Source of the DNA: Thioclava sp. SK-1 | GTDB lineage: Bacteria > Pseudomonadota > Alphaproteobacteria > Rhodobacterales > Rhodobacteraceae | Direction of reading: 5' to 3' | Length of the DNA: 64,000 bases | NCBI RefSeq assembly: GCF_001705665.1 | Contig: NZ_MDHA01000069.1 | Location: 186,001 to 250,000, forward strand | Part shown: positions 37,509-46,966 of the stretch, piece after piece | How positions within the stretch are numbered: position 1 is the first letter of the stretch | Layout: each line of letters starts with the position of its first letter | Position numbers and translations under genes: made by a program | Notes under the pieces: generated by a model | What the model was told of the DNA's origin: nothing | Seen by the model: only the letters and a program-made list of their open reading frames with translations | Databases searched by the model: none

Positions 37509-37563
37509 GGGCGCATGAGGGCATCGAACCCCCAAGCGCCCGGACCACAGGCCATGCGGCCTG
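37509..37563 (-). other. Two stem-loops after the creatinase gene
   Basis: GGGCGC and GCGCCC (37509-37514, 37536-37541) enclose an inner GAGGG/CCCCC stem with loop CATCGAA, which resembles a tRNA T-arm on the minus strand. CAGGCC and GGCCTG (37548-37563) form a second hairpin. The first is followed on the minus strand by GATTTGGTTTGG. The most economical reading is transcription termination after creatinase; no complete tRNA or tmRNA can be folded around it. Confidence 0.45.
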
Positions 37564-37589
37564 CGTTCGCCGCCCTAAGGACCGACCGA

Positions 37590-38795
37590 TTAGCTGATGA
37601 TGTTATGGGCCGGACCATAGGGGAAGCCGGTGATGTTTTCACCCTCCTCTTCACCGATGACGACGATATCATGTTCACGGTAGCCACCAGCGCCGGGCTG
37701 CCCCTGTGGAATCGTCAGCATCGGCTCCATCGACACAACCATGCCCGGCTCTAGCACTGTGTCAATATCCTCACGCAGCTCCAACCCAGCTTCGCGCCCA
37801 TAGTAATGCGACAACACCCCAAAGCTGTGCCCATAACCAAAACTACGATATTGCAGTAGGTCACGTTCGGCAAAAAGCGCATTGATTTGGGCCGTGATCT
37901 GATCACAGCGCGCACCGGGTTTCAGCAACGAGAGCCCCAGCTCATGCGCATCGACATTGGCCTGCCAGACCTGCAGCGCACGCGCGTCAGGTTCCCCCAG
38001 GAACAGCGTCCGTTCCAACGCAGTATAATAGCCAGAGATCATTGGAAAACAGTTCAGCGACAAAATATCGCCGTTTACCAGCACCCGCCCCGTCACAGGA
38101 TTATGCGCACCATCTGTGTTCAGACCGGATTGGAACCACACCCATGTATCCCGATATTCGGCATCCGGGAAACGGCGTGCAATCTCAAGCTCCATCGCAT
38201 CACGCCCGGCCATTGTCACATCGATTTCGCGCGCCCCAACGCGGATTGCATCGCGAATGGCTGCACCGCCAATATCGGCCACCTGCGCGCCGTGACGGAT
38301 CAGATCAATTTCGGCGGCAGATTTGACCATACGCTGCGACATAGTGCCGGCGGAAATATCCATCCCACGCGCAGGCTTCAGAAATATGCCAAATTTTTCG
38401 GCCATGACCATCGTCAAATGATCGGCTTCACAGCCAATTGCCTTACCCTCGCCGATCACATGGGCTGCGGCACGCCAAAAATTATCGCGCTGCCAATCGG
38501 TATATGTCAGCGCCTGCCCATAGCTGCGCCGCCACGGCTGGCCTGCATCAATCCCCGCCGATACCACCACAGCCGTATCGCGCGTAACCACCAACCCATA
38601 GGGCCGACCGAACGCGCAATATAAAAAGCCGCTGTAATACGCCACATTGTGCATTGAGGTCAGCAAACACGCATCAAGGGAATGCAATTCCATCAGGTCG
38701 CGCAGCCCCTCCAGCCGGAGCTCATATTCCTGCGGCGAAAAAGGCAAAGCCGCTTTGTCACCGTTTTCAAAGCTGTAAAAATCTGGTCGCGTCAT
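37590..38795 (-). CDS. Creatinase (creatine amidinohydrolase)
   Basis: The 401-residue enzyme hydrolyses creatine to sarcosine and urea (EC 3.5.3.3). It has the pita-bread (peptidase M24) fold without the metal ligands of true aminopeptidases. Long stretches recall Pseudomonas putida creatinase: TSMHNVAYYSGFLYC, GQPWRRSYG, TYTDWQRDN, DILSLNCFPMISGYYTALE and FGYGHSFGVLSHYYGREAG. The catalytic His is His231 in TDGAHNPVT. The length also matches (403 in P. putida). ATG 38795 follows GGAGACAGTG. It lies downstream of gcvTHP, so the sarcosine formed can be passed to glycine. Confidence 0.9.
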   Translation of the reverse strand: MTRPDFYSFENGDKAALPFSPQEYELRLEGLRDLMELHSLDACLLTSMHNVAYYSGFLYCAFGRPYGLVVTRDTAVVVSAGIDAGQPWRRSYGQALTYTDWQRDNFWRAAAHVIGEGKAIGCEADHLTMVMAEKFGIFLKPARGMDISAGTMSQRMVKSAAEIDLIRHGAQVADIGGAAIRDAIRVGAREIDVTMAGRDAMELEIARRFPDAEYRDTWVWFQSGLNTDGAHNPVTGRVLVNGDILSLNCFPMISGYYTALERTLFLGEPDARALQVWQANVDAHELGLSLLKPGARCDQITAQINALFAERDLLQYRSFGYGHSFGVLSHYYGREAGLELREDIDTVLEPGMVVSMEPMLTIPQGQPGAGGYREHDIVVIGEEEGENITGFPYGPAHNIIS

Positions 38796-38970
38796 CACTG
38801 TCTCCATGCTGGGGCCGTGCAGACCCCGAAAGGTCCCGGCGTGCAGGACGACAAGGCCACCGCGTGACGACGCCATCGCCACGACCCATATGCGGAATTT
38901 GGCGCAAAGCCTGACCTGGTGCAATCGGATTTGAAACCCAGTGCGGCAAAAGTCACCAAACAGCAGCGAA

Positions 38971-38988
38971 GGGGGCGTCCCCGCCCCC
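38971..38988 (-). terminator. Hairpin after gcvP
   Basis: GGGGGCG pairs with CGCCCCC around a four-base loop, 14 bases after the gcvP stop. There is no T run, so it may be a weak or Rho-assisted terminator, or an RNA-stabilising hairpin between gcvP and creatinase. Confidence 0.5.
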
Positions 38989-39001
38989 TGCCTGATTACG
39001 T

Positions 39002-41833
39002 TTAGTCGCTTACATAGTCTTCCAGCGGCGGGCAGGTGCAAATTAGATTGCGATCCCCAAACACGTTATCGACCCGGCCAACGGGGGGCCAATATTTGTC
39101 CTCGCGGAACGAACCGGGCGGAAAGCACCCTTCCTCACGGGTATAGGCGCGGTCCCATTGTGTCACCAGATCCTTATAGGTGTGGGGGGCATGACGCAGC
39201 GGGCTGTCCTGCGCGGTGATATCGCCATTTTCAACGGCGCGAACTTCTTCACGGATTGCCAGCATCGCGGTGATGAACCGGTCCAGCTCGGCCTTGGTTT
39301 CCGATTCCGTAGGCTCAATCATCAATGTGCCCGCCACAGGGAAGGACATGGTCGGCGCGTGGAACCCATTGTCCACCAGACGCTTTGCCAGATCATCCAC
39401 GCTCACGCCGACATCTGCGAAACCGCGCGTATCCACGATACATTCATGTGCCACACGGCCACGATTGCCCATGAATAGGATCGGGTAAGCACCTTTCAAC
39501 CGCGCTGCCATGTAATTTGCATTCAAGATCGCAACACGCGTGGCCTGTGTCAGACCTTCCCCGCCCATCATCAGACAGTAGGCCCAAGAAATCAGCAAAA
39601 TCGACGCAGACCCATAGGGCGCAGCCGAAACGGCACCATCCGACCCCTCGTCCGGGTGGCCGGGCAAATAGGGGGCCAAATGTGCGCCAACACCAATCGG
39701 GCCCATGCCCGGACCGCCGCCGCCATGGGGGATCGCGAAAGTCTTATGCAGGTTCAGATGGCTGACATCTGAACCGATTTTCCCCGGTTTGACCAAACCG
39801 ACCAGCGCGTTCATATTCGCACCGTCCATATAGACCTGGCCGCCATGGTCATGCGTGATATCGCAAATCTGCTTTACCGTTTCTTCAAATACACCATGGG
39901 TAGAAGGATAGGTGATCATGCAGGCGGCAAGGTTATCGCCGGCCGCCTCTGCCTTGGCCTGAAAATCCTCTAGATCGACATCGCCATTGGGTGCGGATTT
40001 CACCACCACGACCTTCATCCCTGCCATCTGCGCCGAGGCAGGGTTGGTCCCATGCGCCGACACCGGGATCAGACAGATATTACGATGCCCCTCGCCACGA
40101 CCACGGTGATAGGCGGCAATGGTCAACAAACCCGCATACTCACCCTGCGCGCCAGAGTTGGGCTGCATCGAAAACGCATCATACCCCGTGATTTCACACA
40201 GCTTATCGGTCAGATCTGCAATCGCCTCGTGATAGCCTTCGGCCTGATTGCGCGGCGCAAACGGGTGCAGCGCGCCAAATTCAGGCCAGGTGATCGGCAT
40301 CATTTCCGCGGCTGCGTTCAGCTTCATCGTGCATGACCCAAGCGGGATCATCGCCCGGTCCAGCGCCAAATCACGGTCCGACAAGCGGCGCATGTAGCGC
40401 ATCATCTCTGATTCCGCGCGGTTCATATGGAAGACCGGATGGGTCAGATAGTCGGACTGGCGCACCAGATCATCGCCAAAGCCACGTTCCACCTGTTCGG
40501 GCGCAGGCGCCGTAATTCCAAATGCATCCAGCAAGCGCACCAGCACATCGTCATCAGTCAGCTCATCGACCGAAATGCCAACCCGATCCGTGCCCACACG
40601 GCGCAGGTTGATCCCACGGTGACGCGCCGCAGCCATAATGCCTTGCTGTCCAACACCCACACGCACGGTCAACGTGTCGAAAAAGGCGCCGGGTTGAACA
40701 TCCGCCCCTGCCGCCAAAAGCGCATCACGCAGGCGCACGGCCTGCCAATGCACCGTTTCTGCGATGGCGCGCAGGCCAACCGGGCCGTGAAACACCGCGT
40801 AGAACGAGGCCATAACCGCCAGCAAAGCCTGCGCTGTGCAGACGTTCGATGTCGCCTTTTCACGGCGAATATGCTGCTCACGGGTTTGCAATGACAGCCG
40901 ATAGGCCTTGTCCCCATGGCTATCGACAGACACACCGACGATCCGGCCAGGCATGGACCGTTTCAACCCATCCGCACAGGCCATAAACGCGGCATGCGGA
41001 CCACCATAGCCCATTGGCACGCCAAACCGCTGCGCCGAGCCAACCGCAATATCGGCGCCCATCGCGCCCGGCTCTTTCAACACGCATAGCGCCAGAAGGT
41101 CGGTCGCCATTACCGCGATGGCCTTGGCCGCATGCAGCGCCTCGCATTGGGCGGTAAAGTCGCGCACATCGCCATAGGTGCCGGGATATTGAAAAATCGC
41201 CCCGAACACATTTTCCGCCACCAGCGTCGAAGGATCAGCAACGATCACCTCAAGGCCCAGTGGCTCTGCCCGGGTCTTGATGACAGAGATGGTTTGCGGG
41301 TGACAGTTCTCATCAACAAAGAAAGCCCGCGCCTTGGATTTTGCACCACGCTGCGCCATCGCCATAGCTTCGGCGGCGGCCGTGGCCTCATCCAGCAACG
41401 ATGCGTTGGCGACAGGCAGGCCGGTCAGGTCTGACACCATCGTCTGGAAATTCAGCAAAGCTTCCAGACGGCCCTGCGCGATCTCTGGCTGATAGGGGGT
41501 ATAAGCCGTATACCATGCCGGATTTTCTAAAATATTGCGCTGAATGGCCGGCGGGGTGACCGTGCCATAATAGCCCTGCCCGATCAGCGAGGTCATCACC
41601 CGGTTTTTGCCCGCAACACCGCGCATCTTTTCCAATAGGCGATATTCCGACAGCGGCTCCCATGACAGTGGCGTTTCCTGTCGGATTGCCTTTGGCACGG
41701 TCTCATCAATCAGCGCATCTAGCGACGGTGCGCCGACCGCCTTTAGCATCTCTTCCATCTCACTGGGGGACGGGCCGATATGGCGACGATGGGCGAAATC
41801 ATAGGTCTTATAGGCAGAGGGCGTGAAGGGCAT
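39002..41833 (-). CDS. gcvP: Glycine dehydrogenase (decarboxylating), P protein of glycine cleavage
   Basis: The 943-residue PLP enzyme decarboxylates glycine and loads the aminomethyl group on the lipoyl arm of GcvH. Both halves of the long homodimeric form are present. The PLP lysine is in [20 protein letters not shown] in the C-terminal half, and [14 protein letters not shown] lies near the start. ATG 41833 begins the conserved region; the ribosome binding site is weak and the longer frame to 41917 has no homology. It is third in gcvT-gcvH-gcvP, 99 bases after gcvH, and is expected to respond to the upstream glycine riboswitch. Confidence 0.97.
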   Translation of the reverse strand: MPFTPSAYKTYDFAHRRHIGPSPSEMEEMLKAVGAPSLDALIDETVPKAIRQETPLSWEPLSEYRLLEKMRGVAGKNRVMTSLIGQGYYGTVTPPAIQRNILENPAWYTAYTPYQPEIAQGRLEALLNFQTMVSDLTGLPVANASLLDEATAAAEAMAMAQRGAKSKARAFFVDENCHPQTISVIKTRAEPLGLEVIVADPSTLVAENVFGAIFQYPGTYGDVRDFTAQCEALHAAKAIAVMATDLLALCVLKEPGAMGADIAVGSAQRFGVPMGYGGPHAAFMACADGLKRSMPGRIVGVSVDSHGDKAYRLSLQTREQHIRREKATSNVCTAQALLAVMASFYAVFHGPVGLRAIAETVHWQAVRLRDALLAAGADVQPGAFFDTLTVRVGVGQQGIMAAARHRGINLRRVGTDRVGISVDELTDDDVLVRLLDAFGITAPAPEQVERGFGDDLVRQSDYLTHPVFHMNRAESEMMRYMRRLSDRDLALDRAMIPLGSCTMKLNAAAEMMPITWPEFGALHPFAPRNQAEGYHEAIADLTDKLCEITGYDAFSMQPNSGAQGEYAGLLTIAAYHRGRGEGHRNICLIPVSAHGTNPASAQMAGMKVVVVKSAPNGDVDLEDFQAKAEAAGDNLAACMITYPSTHGVFEETVKQICDITHDHGGQVYMDGANMNALVGLVKPGKIGSDVSHLNLHKTFAIPHGGGGPGMGPIGVGAHLAPYLPGHPDEGSDGAVSAAPYGSASILLISWAYCLMMGGEGLTQATRVAILNANYMAARLKGAYPILFMGNRGRVAHECIVDTRGFADVGVSVDDLAKRLVDNGFHAPTMSFPVAGTLMIEPTESETKAELDRFITAMLAIREEVRAVENGDITAQDSPLRHAPHTYKDLVTQWDRAYTREEGCFPPGSFREDKYWPPVGRVDNVFGDRNLICTCPPLEDYVSD

Positions 41834-41932
41834 CGCAATCGGGCTTTCAGCACATAAACGGCAAAGAGGAGGAGAAGGGGCATCGAACAGCGCCCCGGCA
41901 TGGGGCGCTGCGATCATTTGCGGCAGATCACA

Positions 41933-42298
41933 TCAGCCGATGAAGTCCTTATAGGCGTCTTCATCCATCAACGTCTCAAGCTGCTCCATATCGTCGAGCT
42001 TCATCTTGAAGAACCAGCCTGCCTCCATCGGGTCGTCATTGACCAGGGCCGGATTGTCGACCAGCCCGTCATTGATCTCGACAATTTCCCCATCACAGGG
42101 GGCAAGGATATCCGACGCGGCCTTGACGGATTCGATCACGCTGATCTCATCGCCTTTGGCAACTTTGGTTTCAGGTTCGGGCAATTCGACAAACACCACA
42201 TCGCCAAGCTGTTCAGATGCGTGTTCTGTGATTCCGACGACAACCAGATCGTCTTCCACACGCAGCCATTCGTGCTCTTCGGTAAATTTGATGCTCAT
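41933..42298 (-). CDS. gcvH: Glycine cleavage system H protein
   Basis: The 121-residue lipoyl carrier shuttles the aminomethyl group between GcvP, GcvT and the lipoamide dehydrogenase. The lipoylated residue is Lys59 in VIESVKAASDI. ATG 42298, with GAGGAC upstream, is preferred to the in-frame start at 42310. It begins eight bases after the gcvT stop. Confidence 0.97.
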   Translation of the reverse strand: MSIKFTEEHEWLRVEDDLVVVGITEHASEQLGDVVFVELPEPETKVAKGDEISVIESVKAASDILAPCDGEIVEINDGLVDNPALVNDDPMEAGWFFKMKLDDMEQLETLMDEDAYKDFIG

Positions 42299-42306
42299 GA
42301 CGGTCC

Positions 42307-43407
42307 TCAACGTTTGTAAGAGTGGGGATGGAAAGGCAGGGCGGCGACGCTACAGGGCAATCGCTTTCCCCGAACCTCACCGAATAACATGGTGCCAACG
42401 GCGGTGTCAGCAGGCAGATAGGCCATTGCCATGGGCGCATTGATCGATGGCCCAAACCCGCCAGAAGTGACGGTGCCAATCGGCGCTCCGCCTTCGGCCT
42501 CGGCATAAAGCATCACGCCTTCGCGCATCGGGGCGCGGGTTTCGGGCCGCAGCCCCATCCGCATACGGGCAGGACCATTGTCCAGCTCGGCCAAGATACG
42601 ATCCGCACCGGGGAACCCACCTTCACGGGCGCCACCTGTGCGGCGCGGCTTTTGGATCGCCCAGGCCAGACCGGCCTCAACCGGGGAGGTCTGCGTATCG
42701 ATGTCATGGCCATACAGACACAAGCCTGCCTCCAGCCGCAAACTGTCGCGCGCCCCCAAGCCGATCATTTCGACTTCGGGTTCATTCAGCAACGCCCGCA
42801 CGAACCCTTCGGCATGTGCATCTGGGACCGAAATTTCATAACCATCTTCACCGGTATAGCCAGAGCGCGACACCCAAAGCGTCACACCCGACCATGTGAA
42901 TTCGGCCACATCCATAAACCGCATCTGCGCCACATCAGGCACATGGCGCGACAGCGCAGCCACTGCCGATGGGCCTTGCAAGGCAATCAAAGCGCGATCT
43001 TCGATCACAGTCACCTGGGGCAGATGTGCACGCAGATGGTCGATATCGGCCTGGGCGCAGCCCGCATTAACGACCAAGAACAGATGATCGGATTTACGGG
43101 CAATCATCAGATCGTCCAAAATCCCACCCGCATCATTGGTGAAAAACCCATAGCGCTGACGGCCCTGTGCCAAGCCGGCGATGGACACCGGGATAAGCGC
43201 TTCAAGCGCTTCGATGGCCGATAGCGGTACGATCACCTGTCCCATATGCGACACATCGAACAATCCGGCCTTCTGGCGACAATGTTGATGTTCTTTCAGC
43301 ACGCCTAGCGGATATTGCACAGGCATTTCCCAACCGGCGAAGGGCACCAGACGCGCCCCCAATTCGACATGCAGATCGAACAGACCTGTGCGACGCAGTT
43401 CAGCCAT
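42307..43407 (-). CDS. gcvT: Glycine cleavage system T protein (aminomethyltransferase)
   Basis: The 366-residue protein transfers the methylene group from aminomethyl-GcvH to tetrahydrofolate and releases ammonia. It starts LRRTGLFDLHVELGARLVPFAGWEMPVQY and contains FDVSHMGQV and GYTGEDGYEI, all typical of GcvT. GGGAGG precedes ATG 43407. It is the first gene after the tandem glycine riboswitch. A GATGCCGG/CCGGCAGCATC hairpin at about 43424-43447 lies just before the ribosome binding site and may be part of the expression platform. Confidence 0.96.
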   Translation of the reverse strand: MAELRRTGLFDLHVELGARLVPFAGWEMPVQYPLGVLKEHQHCRQKAGLFDVSHMGQVIVPLSAIEALEALIPVSIAGLAQGRQRYGFFTNDAGGILDDLMIARKSDHLFLVVNAGCAQADIDHLRAHLPQVTVIEDRALIALQGPSAVAALSRHVPDVAQMRFMDVAEFTWSGVTLWVSRSGYTGEDGYEISVPDAHAEGFVRALLNEPEVEMIGLGARDSLRLEAGLCLYGHDIDTQTSPVEAGLAWAIQKPRRTGGAREGGFPGADRILAELDNGPARMRMGLRPETRAPMREGVMLYAEAEGGAPIGTVTSGGFGPSINAPMAMAYLPADTAVGTMLFGEVRGKRLPCSVAALPFHPHSYKR

Positions 43408-43479
43408 ACGGCCTCCCTTTTATGATGCTGCCGGAGTGTCCGGCATCGAAAATTAGGGCCGCGAATGCGACCTGCTCGA

Positions 43480-43655
43480 TGCCCCCTCTGTCCATACCCA
43501 TTGCGATTGCTAGGGCGCCTGAGATCGTTATCCCTTCGGCGGACCGCTTATCACGGCCTCTCTCCAGAGTTCTTATCAGCGCGGTCCCTTGCGCCTGAGA
43601 GTTTACCGGGGCGGTTGCTCCTTCGGCACCGGGCGGACCCGGATTCTCCCGCTGC
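43480..43655 (-). ncRNA. Tandem glycine riboswitch controlling gcvTHP
   Basis: On the minus strand two consecutive aptamers can be read. The first has GCGGGAGAAT, CCGAAGGAGCAA, ACTCTCAGGCGCAAGGGACC and closes near AACTCTGGAGAGA (about 43565-43655). The second has GGAGAGAGG, CCGCCGAAGGGATAACG, ATCTCAGGCG and GGACAGAGGGG (about 43480-43566). These are the conserved blocks of the glycine riboswitch, in its usual double form upstream of glycine cleavage genes. Glycine binding should turn the operon on. The DNA from here to the tRNA (43656-43905) should hold the gcv promoter; I see no gene in it. Confidence 0.93.
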
Positions 43656-43905
43656 TGACAGATATTTCCTAGCCCGGCGTGCCGCCATGAGACAAGCGGA
43701 AAATCCGTATTCGACCTATCACGGACCAAATCCGACACCGCCATGCTATTTATGCCGCCGATTACGCCATCTTGCAGGTGCATCACGTCGCCAGAGCGGC
43801 CAAGATCGTGCATGCGCCGTCGCCCCAGCGCGCAAAAAAAAATCAACGCACGATGCGCGCCCCCTCTTGCCGAAATCGTTTCAGCACGCTAGCCAAGGGG
43901 CGGTC

Positions 43906-43990
43906 GCGGGCATGGCGGAATGGTAGACGCAAGGGACTTAAACTCCCTCGAACTTAGTTCGTGCGGGTTCGACTCCCGCTGCCCGCACCA
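43906..43990 (+). tRNA. tRNA-Leu (anticodon TAA)
   Basis: An 85-base gene with acceptor stem GCGGGCA/TGCCCGC and a genome-encoded CCA at 43988-43990. The D-arm is TGGCGGAATGGTAGACGC and the anticodon loop CTTAAAC in stem AGGGA/TCCCT. A long variable arm (TCGAACTTAGTTCGT) is typical of class II tRNAs, and the T-arm contains GGTTCGACTCC. Anticodon TAA reads UUA/UUG. Confidence 0.98.
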
Positions 43991-44188
43991 CTCCCCGCAT
44001 CATTCCAAAGTATGAACGCAAAACCACCGCACAGAATTGCGCTGGCTTGGCATGGCGCCACATAATAACGCCGGAATTATCTGGGGGGAAATCACGCCGT
44101 GGCGTCCGCCAAAGCTTTCCACCGCCGCGGGCCAAATTGCAACGCAAGCGATTGTAGCGGCGCGGACTACCCGGGTATTAGCAAAAAA

Positions 44189-44211
44189 GGGCGGCCCCGA
44201 AGGCGCCGCCC
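44189..44211 (-). terminator. Strong Rho-independent terminator of the FAD/GcvT dehydrogenase gene
   Basis: On the minus strand GGGCGGC pairs with GCCGCCC and is followed by TTTTTT (44183-44188), seven bases after the stop at 44218. Confidence 0.9.
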
Positions 44212-44217
44212 AATCTG

Positions 44218-46722
44218 TTAGCCATTCATCCGAATGCGTGCGTTCGTTGGATCATGCGGGCTGTCCTCGGTCACGACAGCATCCCATTCTTGCAGCTGGA
44301 TTTTGACCTTTAATCTGGTGCCCGGCGCCGCCAAATCAGGGCGCACATAGCCCATACCGATGGATTTTCCGAAGGCGACCGACCAACCACCCGAGGTCAA
44401 ACGGCCAATTTTTGCACCGTCATGGAACAGTGCCTCACGGCCCCAGGGATCGGCATCTTGCGGCCCGTCGATCAATAGCGTGACGCATTTGGATCGAATG
44501 CCCGTCTTCAGCATCGCGGCCTTGCCGGTGAACTCTTTTTCAAGATCCACGAACCGGTCCAGCCCCGCCTCCAGTGGCGTTGCATCCCGGCCCAGCTCAT
44601 TGCCAAACGCGCGGTAAGATTTTTCCTGTCGAAGCCAGTTTTGCGCCCGCGCACCGACCAGTTTCATGCCATGCGGTTCGCCTGCTTTTACAAGCGCGTT
44701 CCACAGATAGCGCGAGAATTCGATTGGGAAGTGCAATTCCCATCCCAGCTCCCCGGTATAGGCCACACGCACCGCACGCACGGGGCACATGCCCAATTCG
44801 ATATTGCGCATCGACAGCCACGGAAAACGTTTGTTCGACAAAACCGTTGCCGCATCGGCATCCACGACCAGCGCATTCAGAATGTCGCGTGCTTTTGGAC
44901 CCGCCAGCGCAAAGACACCCCATTGCGTGGTGATGTCATGAATGTCGATATACTCACCACCACCCGCCCGGAAATCTTCGGCAGACTTTTTCAGGTAATC
45001 GGCGTCATAATCGGTCCACGCCCCGGCGGAGATCAGATAATATTCATCCTCCGCCAAGCGCACGATGGTATATTCGGTCCGGGTCGTGCCCGCCTGAGTC
45101 AACGCATAGGTCAGGTTGATACGGCCAATCTTGGGCAATTTATTACAGGTAAACATGTCCAAAAATGCGGTGGCGCCGGGGCCGCGCACCAGATGTTTGG
45201 TAAAGGCCGATGCGTCGATCAGGCCAGCGGTTTCGCGGATCGCTTCCGCCTCCGCTTTGGCATAGGGCCACCACCCGCCCCGGCGGAACGATCGGGTATC
45301 GTGATCGAATGTCGCATCCGCATCCAGCGGGCCGTAATAATTCGGACGTTCCCAGCCATTCACCTGCCCCATCTGGGCACCTGCGGCAATCTGCGCATCG
45401 TAATTGGGCGTGGTGCGCAAAGGCCGGGCTGCGCCGCGTTCCTCATCCGGGTGATGCAGCACATAGACATGCTCATAGCATTCTTCGTTCTTCTGTGCGG
45501 CCCATTCATTCGTGATCCATTGCCCATAGCGTTTGGGATCGAGCGACGCCATGTCGATCTCGGCCTCGCCCTCGACCATCAGCTGTGCAAGGTAATATCC
45601 GGTGCCGCCCGCCGCTGTGATGCCAAAGCTAAACCCCTCAGCAAGCCACATATTGCGCAGTCCGGGTGCAGGACCGACCAGCGGATTCCCATCAGGCGTG
45701 TAACAGATCGGGCCGTTAAAATCATCCTTCAGCCCGGCGGTTTCCGTTGTCGGGATCCGGTGGATCATCGACATATATTCCTCTTCGATCCGTTCCAGAT
45801 CCAGCGGGAACAAATCCGCACGGAACGTATCCGGCACGCCAAAACGGAAACAGGACGGCGCGTTGCGCTCATATGGGCCAAGGATCCAGCCGCCACGTTC
45901 TTCGCGGACATACCATTTCGCATCAGCGTCGCGCAGCACAGGATGTTCCGCCCCGCCTTCAGCGCGGTATTTCACCAATGCCGGGTCGGGTTCAGTGACA
46001 ATGAACTGATGTTCCACCGGGATCGCCGGGATTTTAATGCCCAGCAATTGCGCCGTGCGCTGAGAATGGTTGCCGGTGGCAGTCACAACATGTTCGGCGT
46101 GAATATCGATCATCTCACCAGAGCCGACCAAATTGCCGCCTTTATCGATCATCTTCTCCAGCGTCACAATCCATTCGGACCCGGTCCAATGATAGGCGTT
46201 CACCTGTAGCTTGCGCACGATGTCCACACCACGCTGGCGCGCCCCTTTGGCCATTGCCTGGGTCACATCTGCGGGGTTGATATATCCATCTTGTGGATGG
46301 AATAGTGCGCCTTTCAAATCTTCGGTGCGCAACAGCGGCCAACGATCTGCAATTTGCACCGGTGTCAAAAATTCATGATAGACATCGGCCGTTTCCGCCA
46401 CCGATGAATACAGCATATATTCATCCATCCGCTCTTGCGTTTGGGCCATGCGCAAATTGCCACAGATAGAAAAACCGGCGTTCAGCCCCGTTTCCGCTTC
46501 CAGCGTTTTGTAGAAATCGACAGAGTATTTATGAATATGCGTTGTCGCATAGGACATGTTGAACAAGGGCAACAGACCCGCCGCATGCCAAGTTGACCCT
46601 GCTGTCAGCTCGTCACGCTCCACCAACATTACATCGGCCCAACCGGCCTTGGCCAGATGATAGGCAATTGAACAACCGACGGCACCGCCACCGACCACCA
46701 AAGCTTTGACATGGGTTTTCAT
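44218..46722 (-). CDS. FAD-dependent dimethylglycine/sarcosine dehydrogenase-type enzyme fused to a GcvT domain
   Basis: The 834-residue protein has an N-terminal FAD domain (LVVGGGAVGCSIAYHLAKAGW at residues 8-28). His46 in GSTWHAAGL corresponds to the His that covalently binds FAD in dimethylglycine dehydrogenase. A FAO_M-type middle domain follows, then a C-terminal tetrahydrofolate-binding GcvT domain from about residue 440. It oxidises an N-methyl group of dimethylglycine or sarcosine and passes it to tetrahydrofolate as methylene-THF. Which substrate is used cannot be read from the sequence. AAGGAG lies about 12 bases before ATG 46722. Creatinase and gcvTHP are on the same strand nearby. 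Confidence 0.88.
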   Translation of the reverse strand: MKTHVKALVVGGGAVGCSIAYHLAKAGWADVMLVERDELTAGSTWHAAGLLPLFNMSYATTHIHKYSVDFYKTLEAETGLNAGFSICGNLRMAQTQERMDEYMLYSSVAETADVYHEFLTPVQIADRWPLLRTEDLKGALFHPQDGYINPADVTQAMAKGARQRGVDIVRKLQVNAYHWTGSEWIVTLEKMIDKGGNLVGSGEMIDIHAEHVVTATGNHSQRTAQLLGIKIPAIPVEHQFIVTEPDPALVKYRAEGGAEHPVLRDADAKWYVREERGGWILGPYERNAPSCFRFGVPDTFRADLFPLDLERIEEEYMSMIHRIPTTETAGLKDDFNGPICYTPDGNPLVGPAPGLRNMWLAEGFSFGITAAGGTGYYLAQLMVEGEAEIDMASLDPKRYGQWITNEWAAQKNEECYEHVYVLHHPDEERGAARPLRTTPNYDAQIAAGAQMGQVNGWERPNYYGPLDADATFDHDTRSFRRGGWWPYAKAEAEAIRETAGLIDASAFTKHLVRGPGATAFLDMFTCNKLPKIGRINLTYALTQAGTTRTEYTIVRLAEDEYYLISAGAWTDYDADYLKKSAEDFRAGGGEYIDIHDITTQWGVFALAGPKARDILNALVVDADAATVLSNKRFPWLSMRNIELGMCPVRAVRVAYTGELGWELHFPIEFSRYLWNALVKAGEPHGMKLVGARAQNWLRQEKSYRAFGNELGRDATPLEAGLDRFVDLEKEFTGKAAMLKTGIRSKCVTLLIDGPQDADPWGREALFHDGAKIGRLTSGGWSVAFGKSIGMGYVRPDLAAPGTRLKVKIQLQEWDAVVTEDSPHDPTNARIRMNG

Positions 46723-46911
46723 CGGTGCGCGACTCCTTGGACCGTGTTTCGCCCAATCTGCGTCACAAGCAGGTAAACGCGTTGCCATCTTGGCGACATT
46801 TAGCAGCCAAAAACGACATTCCTTTCAATTGACAGATAGAATGGACTGCTGCGCTGCGGCGTTTACCATTTAGTTAGGAAATAGGTGCTGGAACCGCAGA
46901 ATCAGCGTAGC

Positions 46912-46926
46912 TTAAGCTTATCGTAA
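46912..46926 (+). promoter_or_regulatory. CtrA-like site (TTAA-N7-GTAAC)
   Basis: Seven of the eight core positions of the CtrA box TTAA-N7-TTAA(C) match, 41 bases upstream of the gene at 46967. It overlaps the inverted repeat at 46923-46942. Confidence 0.35.
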
Positions 46927-46942
46927 CACTCTGGCGTGTTAC
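46923..46942. promoter_or_regulatory. Perfect 7-bp inverted repeat upstream of the Ala/Gln-rich gene
   Basis: GTAACAC and GTGTTAC are separated by six bases, 25 bases before the ATG at 46967. It may be an operator, or a hairpin in the message that affects the ribosome binding site. The rest of the 244-base gap up to the dehydrogenase gene holds no gene that I can see. Confidence 0.4.
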
Positions 46943-46966
46943 CGTTTCTCAGTTATATGGTGTTTC

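Noticed and set aside
37500-37590. A tRNA or split tmRNA gene on the minus strand
   Set aside because: Only a T-arm-like hairpin is present; no matching 5' acceptor strand, D-arm, CCA or tag sequence can be found.
37590-38795. Xaa-Pro aminopeptidase (M24 peptidase)
   Set aside because: The fold is shared, but the metal ligands of aminopeptidases are missing and many stretches match creatinase.
43400-43846. A 148-codon minus-strand frame across the gcvT leader
   Set aside because: The sequence is explained by the tandem glycine riboswitch; the protein has no family resemblance.
44641-46209. A 522-codon open frame on the plus strand opposite the dehydrogenase gene
   Set aside because: It is the mirror of a clearly coding gene in GC-rich DNA; its product is His/Arg-rich, matches nothing, and has no ribosome binding site.
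46723-46966. A small gene between the dehydrogenase and the Ala/Gln-rich gene
   Set aside because: No reading frame with a start, ribosome binding site and coding-like composition was seen; the region fits promoters only.
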